Below, in pieces: positions 1-9,932 of a stretch of 64,000 bases of DNA. Each line of letters begins with the position of its first letter. The first letter of the stretch is position 1. Source of the DNA: Colletes latitarsis. Lineage: Eukaryota; Arthropoda; Insecta; Hymenoptera; Colletidae. The DNA lies in NCBI RefSeq assembly GCF_051014445.1, contig NC_135141.1, positions 3,720,001-3,784,000 on the forward strand, in the 5' to 3' direction. Both the position numbers and the translations under genes were made by a program. The notes under the pieces are model-generated. The model was given only the letters and a program-made list of their open reading frames with translations. It had not been told where the DNA came from and did no database searches.

Positions 1-4
1 TCTG

Positions 5-16
5 TGTGGTACCACA
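5..16. repeat. 12-bp perfect palindrome at the monomer start (first occurrence)
   Basis: TGTGGTACCACA reads the same on both strands and contains the KpnI/Asp718 site GGTACC. It recurs about once per monomer through the window. A substantial minority of monomers carry single-base breaks: GTGGTATCAC (699), GTGCTACCAC (358), GTGGTGCCAC (1911), GTGTTACCAC (3481) and GTGGTACAAT (near 31216). The broken forms are specific to certain positions in the higher-order units rather than random. A dyad of this kind could bind a dimeric protein or extrude a short cruciform, but neither is shown here. Confidence 0.9.
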
Positions 17-181
17 TTACTACGTGATTCAAATCCGAAAAAACCCAGGATCTGGCCAACAATTACGCAAAGAAGGCAAAATCATGAGCCAGATGCGGGC
101 ATAACCCAGACCTAACCCAAACCTTACCGGTGTTATCCTCTAAAATATCGATCGAAACTAGGTTCAATTGACTGTTTCACT

Positions 182-357
182 GTGGTACCACATCACTACG
201 TGATTCAAACTGGAAAAAACCCAGGATCTGGCCAACAAGTATGCGAAGAAGGCAAAATCATGAGCCAGATGCGTGCATTACCCAGACCTAACCCAGACCT
301 AACCGGTGTCATCCTCCAAAATATTGATCGAAACCAAATTTAATGGATTGTTTCTGA
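182..357 (+). repeat. Representative 176-bp monomer (long class)
   Basis: This is a full-length example phased from GTGGTACC. In monomer coordinates the KpnI-type palindrome is at 1-10, a variable block (GATTCAAA and relatives) at about 20-32, and an A-tract (usually six A) at about 33-38. A well-conserved core with CTGGCCAACAAG and AAAATCATGAGCCAGATG covers about 47-90. A variable triplet follows at 92-94 (GCGGGCAT, GCGTGCAT, GCGCGCAT and others). Two copies of the 11-bp CCCAGACCTAA-type block lie at about 100-121, followed by ACCGG, and a variable tail (AACCAGGTTTTATTGACTG and relatives) fills 150-176. This copy carries the less common variants CATCAC after the palindrome and GCATTACCC in the core. 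There is no open reading frame across it in phase with the repeat, because 176 is not a multiple of three. Confidence 0.95.
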
Positions 358-533
358 GTGCTACCACATTACTACGTGATTCGAAACCGAAAAAACCCAG
401 GATCAGGCCAACAAGTATGCGAAGAAGGAAAAATCATGTGCCAGATGCGCGCATAACCCAGACCTAAGCCAGACGTAACCGGTTTTATCCTCTAAAATAT
501 TGATCGAAACCAGGTTTTATTGACTGCTACTGT

Positions 534-698
534 TTGGTACCACATTACTACGTGATTCAAATCCGAATAAACCCAGGATCTGGCCAACAAGTATGCAAAG
601 AAGGCAAAATCATGAGCCAGATGCGCGCATAACCCAGACCTAACCGGTGTCATCCTCTAAAATATTGATCGAAACCAAGTTTAATGGGCAGTTTCAGT
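534..698 (+). repeat. Representative 165-bp monomer (short class)
   Basis: This copy is 165 bp because it holds one, not two, copies of the 11-bp block: CATAACCCAGACCTAACCGG is followed directly by the next conserved segment. The next monomer starts at 699. In the first 22 monomers of the window the same short state is seen at 534, 1052 (164 bp), 1746 and 2788. Short monomers keep their place when a higher-order unit is copied, which makes them useful landmarks for aligning units. Confidence 0.92.
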
Positions 699-2787
699 GT
701 GGTATCACATTACAACGAGACTCAAACCCGAAAAAAACCCAGGATCTGGCCAACAAGTATGCGAAGAAGGCAAAATCATGAGCCAGATGCGTGCATAACC
801 CAGACCTAACCCAGACCTAACCGGTTTTATCCTCTAAAATATTGATCGAAACCAAATTTAATGGACTGTTTCAGTGTGGTACCACATTACTACGTGACTC
901 AAACCCGAAAAAACCCAGGTTCTGGCCAACAAGTATTCTAAGAAGGCAAAATCATGAGCCAGATGTGGGCATAACCCAGACCTAACCCAGACCTTACCGG
1001 TTTTATCCTCTTAAATATTGATCGAAACCAGGTTTTATTGACTGTTACTGTGTGGTACCACATTACTACGTGATTCAAATCCGAAAAACCCAGGATCTGG
1101 CCAACAAGTATGCGAAGAAGGCAAAATCTTGAGCCAGATGCGGGCATAAGCCAGACCTAACCGGTTTTGTCCTCTAAAATATTAATCGAAACCAGGCTTT
1201 ATTGACTGATACTGTGTGGTACCACTTTACTACGTGATTTAAATCCGAAAAAAACCCAGGATCTGGCCAACAAGTATGCAAAGAAGGCAAAATCATGAGC
1301 CAGATGCGGGCATAACACAGACCTAACCCAGACCTAACCGGTTTTATCCTCTAAAATATTGATCGAAACCAGGTTTTATTGACTGTTACTGTGTGGTACC
1401 ACATTACTACGAGATTTAAATCCGAAAAAAACCCAGGATCTGGCCAACAAGTATGCAAAGAAGGCAAAATCATGAGCCAGATGCGGGCATTACACAGACC
1501 TAACCCAGACCTAACCGGTTATATTCTCTAAAATATTGATCGAAACCAGGTTTTGTTGACTGTTTCGTTGTGGTACCGCATTACTACGTGATTCAAACAG
1601 GGTAAAACCCAGGTTCTGGCCAACAAGTATGCGAAGAAGGCAAAATCATGAGCCAGATGCGGGCATAAGCCAGACCTAACCCAGCCCTAACCTGTTTTAT
1701 CCTCTAAAATATTGATCGAAACCAGGTTTTATTGACTGTTACTGTGTGGTACCACATTACTGCGTGATTCAAATCCGAAAAGACCCAGGATCTGGCCAAC
1801 AAGTATGCAAAGATGGAAAAATCATGAGCCTGATGCGGGCATAACCCAGACCTAACCGGTTTCATCCTCTAAAATAGTGATCGAAATGAGGTTTAATTGA
1901 CTGTTACTGTGTGGTGCCACATTACTACGTGATTCAAATCCGAAAAAACCCAGGATCTGGCCAACAAGTATGCAAAGAATTCAAAATCATGAGCGAGATG
2001 CGGGCATAACCCAGACCTAGCCCAGACCTAGCCGGTTTTATCCTTTAAGATATTGATCGAAACCAGGTTTTGTTGACTGCTACTGTGTGGTACCACATTA
2101 CTACGTGATTCAAATGCGAAAAAACCCAGGATCTGGCCAAGAAGTATGCAAAGAAGGCAAAATCATGAGCCAGATGCGCGCATAACCCAGACCTAAACCA
2201 GACCTAACCGGTGTCATCCTCTAAAATATTGATCGAAACCAAGTTTAATGGGCCGCTTCAGTGTGGTACCACATTACTACGTGACTCAAACCCGAAAAAA
2301 CCCAGGTTCTGGCCAACAAGTATGCGAAGAAGGCAAAATCATGAGCCAGATGCGTGCATAACTCAGACCTAACCCAGACCTAACCGGTGTCATCCTTTAA
2401 AATGTTGATCGAAACCAAGTTTAATGGACTGCTTCAGTGTGGTACCACATTTCTACGTGACTCAAACCCGAAAAAACCCAGGATCTGGCCAACAAGTATG
2501 CGAAGAAGGCAAAATCATGAGCCAGATGTGGGCATAAGCCAGACCTAACCCAGACCTAACCGGTTTTATCCTCTAAACTATTGATCGGAACCTGGTTTTA
2601 TTGACTGTTTTTGTGTGGTACCACATTACTACGTGATTCAAATCCGAAAAAACCCAAAATCTGGCCAGGTATGCAAAGAAGGCAAAATCATGAGCCAGAT
2701 GCGCGCATAACCCAGACCTAAACCAGCCCTAACCTGTTTTATCCTCCAAAATATTGATCGAAACCAGGTTTTATTGACTGTTACTGT

Positions 2788-4007
2788 GTGGTACCACATT
2801 ACTACGTGATTCAAATCCGAAAAAACCCAGGATCTGGCAAACAAGTATGCAAAGAAGGAAAAATCATGAGCCAGATGCGGGCATAACCCTGACCTAACCG
2901 GTTTCATCCTCTAAAATAGTTATCGAAATGAGGCTTAATTGACTGTTACTGTGTGGTACCACATTACTACGTGACTCAAACCCGAAAAAACCCAGGATCT
3001 GGCCAACAAGTATGCAAAGAAGGCAAAATCATGAGCCAGATGCGTGCATAACTCAGACCTAACCCAGACGTAACCGGTGTTATCCTCTAAAATGTTGATC
3101 GAAACCAAGTTTAATGGACTTTTTCAGTGTGGTACCACATTACTACGTGACTCAAACCCGAAAAAACCCAGGATCTGGCCAACAAGTATGCGAAGAAGGC
3201 AAAATCATGAGCCAGATGTGGGCATAAGCCAGACCTAACCCAGACCTAACCGGTTTTATCCTCTAAAATAGTGATCGAAACCAGCTTTAATTGACTGTTT
3301 CTGTGTGGTACCACATTACTACGTGATTCAAAACCGAAGAAATTCAGGATCTGGCCAACATGTGTGCAAAGAAGGCAAAATCATGAGCCAGATGCGTGCA
3401 TAACTCAGACCTAACCCAGACTTAACCGGTGTCATCCTTTAAAATATTGATCGAAACCAAGTTTAGTGGACTGTTTCGGTGTGTTACCACATTACTACGT
3501 AACTCAAACACGAAAAAACCCGGGAGCTGGCCATCAAGTATGCGAAGAAGGCAAAATCATGAGCCAGATGCGTGCATAACCCAGACATAACCCAGACCTA
3601 ACCGGTGTTATCCTCTAAAATGTGGATCAAAACCAGCTTTAATTGACTGTTTCTGTGTGGTACCACATTACTACGTGATTCAAAACCGAAAAACCCTGGA
3701 TCAGGCCAACAAGTATGCGAAGAAGGCAAAATCATGTTCCAGATACGGGCATAACCCAGACCTAACCCAGACCTAACCGGTTTTATCCTCTAAAATATTG
3801 ATCGAAACCAGGTTTTATTGACTGCTTCTGTGTGGTACCACATTACTACGTGATTCAAATCCGAAAAAACCCAGGATCTGGCCAACAAGTACGCAAAGAA
3901 GGCAAAATCATGAGCCAGATGCGGGCATAACCCAGACCTAACCCAAACCTGACCGGTGTTATCCTCTAAAATATCGATCGAAACTAGGTTCAATTGACTG
4001 TTTCACT
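2788..4007 (+). repeat. 7-monomer higher-order repeat, copy 1 (1,220 bp)
   Basis: The sequence from 2788 recurs 1,220 bp downstream; the segment at 2801 is matched base for base from 4021. The unit holds M17-M22 plus the M1-type monomer at 3832. Rare shared variants include CTGGCAAACAAG, CATAACCCTGACC, GAAGAAATTCAGG, ACCCGGGAGCTGG and ATGTTCCAGATACGG. It overlaps the end of macro-unit run 1, so the 7-mer arose by amplification inside the larger unit. Confidence 0.9.
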
Positions 4008-5227
4008 GTGGTACCACATCACTACGTGATTCAAATCCGAAAAAACCCAGGATCTGGCAAACAAGTATGCAAAGAAGGAAAAATCATGAGCCAGATGCGG
4101 GCATAACCCTGACCTAACCGGTTTCATCCTCTAAAATAGTTATCGAAATGAGGCTTAATTGACTGTTACTGTGTGGTACCACATTACTACGTGACTCAAA
4201 CCCGAAAAAACCCAGGATCTGGCCAACAAGTATGCAAAGAAGGCAAAATCATGAGCCAGATGCGTGCATAACTCAGACCTAACCCAGACGTAACCGGTGT
4301 TATCCTCTAAAATGTTGATCGAAACCAAGTTTAATGGACTTTTTCAGTGTGGTACCACATTACTACGTGACTCAAACCCGAAAAAACCCAGGATCTGGCC
4401 AACAAGTATGCGAAGAAGGCAAAATCATGAGCCAGATGTGGGCATAAGCCAGACCTAACCCAGACCTAACCGGTTTTATCCTCTAAAATAGTGATCGAAA
4501 CCAGCTTTAATTGACTGTTTCTGTGTGGTACCACATTACTACGTGATTCAAAACCGAAGAAATTCAGGATCTGGCCAACATGTGTGCAAAGAAGGCAAAA
4601 TCATGAGCCAGATGCGTGCATAACTCAGACCTAACCCAGACTTAACCGGTGTCATCCTTTAAAATATTGATCGAAACCAAGTTTAGTGGACTGTTTCGGT
4701 GTGTTACCACATTACTACGTAACTCAAACACGAAAAAACCCGGGAGCTGGCCATCAAGTATGCGAAGAAGGCAAAATCATGAGCCAGATGCGTGCATAAC
4801 CCAGACATAACCCAGACCTAACCGGTGTTATCCTCTAAAATGTGGATCAAAACCAGCTTTAATTGACTGTTTCTGTGTGGTACCACATTACTACGTGATT
4901 CAAAACCGAAAAACCCTGGATCAGGCCAACAAGTATGCGAAGAAGGCAAAATCATGTTCCAGATACGGGCATAACCCAGACCTAACCCAGACCTAACCGG
5001 TTTTATCCTCTAAAATATTGATCGAAACCAGGTTTTATTGACTGCTTCTGTGTGGTACCACATTACTACGTGATTCAAATCCGAAAAAACCCAGGATCTG
5101 GCCAACAAGTACGCAAAGAAGGCAAAATCATGAGCCAGATGCGGGCATAACCCAGACCTAACCCAAACCTGACCGGTGTTATCCTCTAAAATATCGATCG
5201 AAACTAGGTTCAATTGACTGTTTCACT
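4008..5227 (+). repeat. 7-monomer higher-order repeat, copy 2 (1,220 bp)
   Basis: This is a second copy of the 2788-4007 unit, at an exact 1,220-bp offset through its length. The opening monomer is a chimera. Its entry, with CTGTTTCACTG just before it and CATCAC just after the palindrome, is M2-type. After GTGATTCAAA it becomes M17-type (ATCCG, then CTGGCAAACAAG). The joint therefore lies within about the first 30 bp of the monomer at 4008. Confidence 0.9.
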
Positions 5228-6282
5228 GTGGTACCACATCACTACGTGATTCAAACTGGAAAAAACCCAGGATCTGGCCAACAAGTATGCGAAGAAGGCA
5301 AAATCATGAGCCAGATGCGTGCATAACTCAGACCTAACCCAGACGTAACCGGTGTTATCCTCTAAAATGTTGATCGAAACCAAGTTTAATGGACTTTTTC
5401 AGTGTGGTACCACATTACTACGTGACTCAAACCCGAAAAAACCCAGGATCTGGCCAACAAGTATGCGAAGAAGGCAAAATCATGAGCCAGATGTGGGCAT
5501 AAGCCAGACCTAACCCAGACCTAACCGGTTTTATCCTCTAAAATAGTGATCGAAACCAGCTTTAATTGACTGTTTCTGTGTGGTACCACATTACTACGTG
5601 ATTCAAAACCGAAGAAATTCAGGATCTGGCCAACATGTGTGCAAAGAAGGCAAAATCATGAGCCAGATGCGTGCATAACTCAGACCTAACCCAGACTTAA
5701 CCGGTGTCATCCTTTAAAATATTGATCGAAACCAAGTTTAGTGGACTGTTTCGGTGTGTTACCACATTACTACGTAACTCAAACACGAAAAAACCCGGGA
5801 GCTGGCCATCAAGTATGCGAAGAAGGCAAAATCATGAGCCAGATGCGTGCATAACCCAGACCTAACCCAGACCTAACCGGTGTTATCCTCTAAAATGTGG
5901 ATCAAAACCAGCTTTAATTGACTGTTTCTGTGTGGTACCACATTACTACGTGATTCAAAACCGAAAAACCCTGGATCAGGCCAACAAGTATGCGAAGAAG
6001 GCAAAATCATGTTCCAGATACGGGCATAACCCAGACCTAACCCAGACCTAACCGGTTTTATCCTCTAAAATATTGATCGAAACCAGGTTTTATTGACTGC
6101 TTCTGTGTGGTACCACATTACTACGTGATTCAAATCCGAAAAAACCCAGGATCTGGCCAACAAGTACGCAAAGAAGGCAAAATCATGAGCCAGATGCGGG
6201 CATAACCCAGACCTAACCCAAACCTGACCGGTGTTATCCTCTAAAATATCGATCGAAACTAGGTTCAATTGACTGTTTCACT
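5228..6282 (+). repeat. 6-monomer derivative of the same repeat, copy 3 (1,055 bp)
   Basis: This third copy matches the preceding one at an offset of 1,055 bp in its later part, for example TATTGATCGAAACCAGG near 5016 and 6071. It lacks the short M17 monomer of 165 bp. Its first monomer starts M2-like (CAAACTGG) and switches to M18-like sequence (GCGTGCATAACTCAG) before monomer position 100. A second, independent crossover within the same monomer type explains the shorter unit. Confidence 0.88.
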
Positions 6283-9200
6283 GTGGTACCACATCACTAC
6301 GTGATTCAAACTGGAAAAAACCCAGGATCTGGCCAACAAGTATGCGAAGAAGGCAAAATCATGAGCCAGATGCGTGCATTACCCAGACCTAACCCAGACC
6401 TAACCGGTGTCATCCTCCAAAATATTGATCGAAACCAAATTTAATGGATTGTTTCTGAGTGCTACCACATTACTACGTGATTCAAAACCGAAAAAACCCA
6501 GGATCAGGCCAACAAGTATGCGAAGAAGGAAAAATCATGTGCCAGATGCGCGCATAACCCAGACCTAACCCAGACGTAACCGGTTTTATCCTCTAAAATA
6601 TTGATCGAAACCAGGTTTTATTGACTGCTACTGTTTGGTACCACATTACTACGTGATTCAAATCCGAATAAACCCAGGATCTGGCAAACAAGTATGCAAA
6701 GAAGGCAAAATCATGAGCCAGATGCGCGCATAACCCAGACCTAACCGGTGTCATCCTCTAAAATATTGATCGAAACCAAGTTTAATGGGCAGTTTCAGTG
6801 TGGTATCACATTACAACGAGACTCAAACCCGAAAAAAACCCAGGATCTGGCCAACAAGTATGCGAAGAAGGCAAAATCATGAGCCAGATGCGTGCATAAC
6901 TCAGACCTAACCCAGACGTAACCGGTGTTATCCTCTAAAATGTTGATCGAAACCAAGTTTAATGGACTTTTTCAGTGTGGTACCACATTACTACGTGACT
7001 CAAACCCGAAAAAACCCAGGATCTGGCCAACAAGTATGCAAAGAAGGCAAAATCATGAGCCAGATGCGTGCATAACCCAGACCTAACCCAGACCTAACCG
7101 GTTTTATCCTCTAAAATATTGATCGAAACCAAATTTAATGGACTGTTTCAGTGTGGTACCACATTACTACGTGACTCAAACCCGAAAAAACCCAGGTTCT
7201 GGCCAACAAGTATTCTAAGAAGGCAAAATCATGAGCCAGATGTGGGCATAACCCAGACCTAACCCAGACCTAACCGGTTTTATCCTCTTAAATATTGATC
7301 GAAACCAGGTTTTATTGACTGTTACTGTGTGGTACCACATTACTACGTGATTCAAATCCGAAAAACCCAGGATCTGGCCAACAAGTATGCGAAGAAGGCA
7401 AAATCTTGAGCCAGATGCGGGCATAAGCCAGACCTAACCGGTTTTGTCCTCTAAAATATTAATCGAAACCAGGCTTTATTGACTGATACTGTGTGGTACC
7501 ACTTTACTACGTGATTTAAATCCGAAAAAAACCCAGGATCTGGCCAACAAGTATGCAAAGAAGGCAAAATCATGAGCCAGATGCGGGCATAACACAGACC
7601 TAACCCAGACCTAACCGGTTTTATCCTCTAAAATATTGATCGAAACCAGGTTTTATTGACTGTTACTGTGTGGTACCACATTACTACGAGATTTAAATCC
7701 GAAAAAAACCCAGGATCTGGCCAACAAGTATGCAAAGAAGGCAAAATCATGAGCCAGATGCGGGCATAACACAGACCTAACCCAGACCTAACCGGTTATA
7801 TTCTCTAAAATATTGATCGAAACCAGGTTTTGTTGACTGTTTCGTTGTGGTACCGCATTACTACGTGATTCAAACAGGGCAAAACCCAGGTTCTGGCCAA
7901 CAAGTATGCGAAGAAGGCAAAATCATGAGCCAGATGCGGGCATAACCCAGACCTAACCGGTTTCATCCTCTAAAATAGTGATCGAAATGAGGTTTAATTG
8001 ACTGTTACTGTGTGGTGCCACATTACTACGTGATTCAAATCCGAAAAAACCCAGGATCTGGCCAACAAGTATGCAAAGAATTCAAAATCATGAGCGAGAT
8101 GCGGGCATAACCCAGACCTAGCCCAGACCTAGCCGGTTTTATCCTTTAAGATATTGATCGAAACCAGGTTTTGTTGACTGCTACTGTGTGGTACCACATT
8201 ACTACGTGATTCAAATGCGAAAAAACCCAGGATCTGGCCAAGAAGTATGCAAAGAAGGCAAAATCATGAGCCAGATGCGCGCATAACCCAGACCTAAACC
8301 AGACCTAACCGGTGTCATCCTCTAAAATATTGATCGAAACCAAGTTTAATGGGCCGCTTCAGTGTGGTACCACATTACTACGTGACTCAAACCCGAAAAA
8401 ACCCAGGTTCTGGCCAACAAGTATGCGAAGGAGGCAAAACCATGAGCCAGATGCGTGCATAACTCAGACCTAACCCAGACCTAACCGGTGTCATCCTTTA
8501 AAATGTTGATCGAAACCAAGTTTAATGGACTGCTTCAGTGTGGTACCACATTACTACGTGACTCAAACACGAAAAAACCCAGGATCTGGCCAGCAAGTAT
8601 GCGAAGAAGGCAAAATCATGAGCCAGATGTGGGCATAAGCCAGACCTAACCCAGACCTAACCGGTTTTATCCTCTAAACTATTGATCGGAACCTGGTTTT
8701 ATTGACTGTTTTTGTGTGGTACCACATTACTACGTGATTCAAATCCGAAAAAACCCAAAATCTGGCCAGGTATGCAAAGAAGGCAAAATCATGAGCCAGA
8801 TGCGCGCATAACCCAGACCTAAACCAGCCCTAACCTGTTTTATCCTCCAAAATATTGATCGAAACCAGGTTTTATTGACTGTTACTGTGTGGTACCACAT
8901 TACTACGTGATTCAAATCCGAAAAAACCCAGGATCTGGCAAACAAGTATGCAAAGAAGGAAAAATCATGAGCCAGATGCGGGCATAACCCAGACCTAACC
9001 GGTTTCATCCTCTAAAATAGTTATCGAAATGAGGTTTAATTGACTGTTACTGTGTGGTACCACATTACTACGAGACTCAAACCCGAAAAAACCCAGGATC
9101 TGGCCAACAAGTATGCAAAGAAGGCAAAATCATGAGCCAGATGCGTGCATAACTCAGACCTAACCCAGACGTAACCGGTGTTATCCTCTAAAATGTTGAT

Positions 9201-9932
9201 CGAAACCAAGTTTAATGGACTTTTTCAGTGTGGTACCACATTACTACGTGACTCAAACCCGAAAAAACCCAGGATCTGGCCAACAAGTATGCGAAGAAGG
9301 CAAAATCATGAGCCAGATGTGGGCATAAGCCAGACCTAACCCAGACCTAACCGGTTTTATCCTCTAAAATAGTGATCGAAACCAGCTTTAATTGACTGTT
9401 TCTGTGTGGTACCACATTACTACGTGATTCAAAACCGAAGAAATTCAGGATCTGGCCAACATGTGTGCAAAGAAGGCAAAATCATGAGCCAGATGCGTGC
9501 ATAACTCAGACCTAACCCAGACTTAACCGGTGTCATCCTTTAAAATATTGATCGAAACCAAGTTTAGTGGACTGTTTCGGTGTGTTACCACATTACTACG
9601 TAACTCAAACACGAAAAAACCCGGGAGCTGGCCATCAAGTATGCGAAGAAGGCAAAATCATGAGCCAGATGCGTGCATAACCCAGACCTAACCCAGACCT
9701 AACCGGTGTTATCCTCTAAAATGTGGATCAAAACCAGCTTTAATTGACTGTTTCTGTGTGGTACCACATTACTACGTGATTCAAAACCGAAAAACCCTGG
9801 ATCAGGCCAACAAGTATGCGAAGAAGGCAAAATCATGTTCCAGATACGGGCATAACCCAGACCTAACCCAGACCAAACCGGTGTGATCCTCTAAAATATT
9901 GATCGAAACCAGGTTTAATTGTCTGTTTCAGT
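6107..9932 (+). repeat. Macro-unit run 2 (3,826 bp)
   Basis: This run matches 6-3831 at an offset of 6,101 bp. In the first 700 bp I spotted only about five single-base differences. Around 6.84-7.0 kb one extra M18/M19-type monomer shifts the offset to 6,277. Around 7.92 kb one monomer (between M10 and M12) is missing, and the offset returns to 6,101. The gain and the loss cancel, so the run is again 3,826 bp. The 7-mer amplification of run 1 is absent here. Run 2 leaves the match near 9.88 kb (GACCAAACC, where run 1 has GACCTAACC). Confidence 0.85.

Larger units (their letters stand above)
6..3831 (+). repeat. Macro-unit run 1: 22 monomers, 3,826 bp
   Basis: Twenty-two monomers start at 6, 182, 358, 534, 699, 876, 1052, 1216, 1393, 1570, 1746, 1911, 2087, 2263, 2439, 2615, 2788, 2953, 3129, 3305, 3481 and 3657. 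The 23rd, at 3832, is the same variant as the first. Below they are called M1-M22. Landmarks are M3 (GTGCTACCAC with GATTCGAAACC), M5 (GTGGTATCAC), M8 (CCACTTTACT), M10 (CTGTTTCGTTG, then CAAACAGGGTAAAAC), M12 (GTGGTGCCAC) and M16 (173 bp, shortened at TCTGGCCAGGTATGC). The complete or partial order recurs at 6107, 10285 and 18131, which shows that this is a real long-range unit. Confidence 0.85.

Noticed and set aside
6..181. Assignment to a named satellite such as alpha satellite (171 bp) or the Arabidopsis 178-bp repeat
   Set aside because: Only the length is similar. The blocks CTGGCCAACAAG, AAAATCATGAGCCAGATG and CAGACCTAACC are not features of those families as I know them.
281..305. 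Degenerate telomere repeat (CCTAACCC-like strings in CCCAGACCTAACC)
   Set aside because: The 11-bp block occurs only once or twice per monomer and always carries CAGA between the CCTAA parts; no run of perfect telomere repeats is present. Subtelomeric location cannot be excluded but this motif does not show it.
836..850. TATA-like AAAATATTGATCG as a promoter or start of a small RNA gene
   Set aside because: It occurs in nearly every monomer as part of the satellite and is not linked to any RNA gene structure, A/B box pair or terminator.
938..1147. Minus-strand open reading frame of 69 codons, repeated across the window with variants
   Set aside because: It spans satellite monomer joints, has no family resemblance I know, no promoter or start context, and depends on the frame imposed by 164-177-bp monomers. 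Same reasoning applies to all 64-89-codon frames.
1555..1595. Possible CENP-B box at CTGTTTCGTTGTGGTACCG
   Set aside because: It has the TTCG half, but the required A and the CGGG half at the right spacing are absent; the reverse strand of the CCCGGG-containing variants does not fit either.
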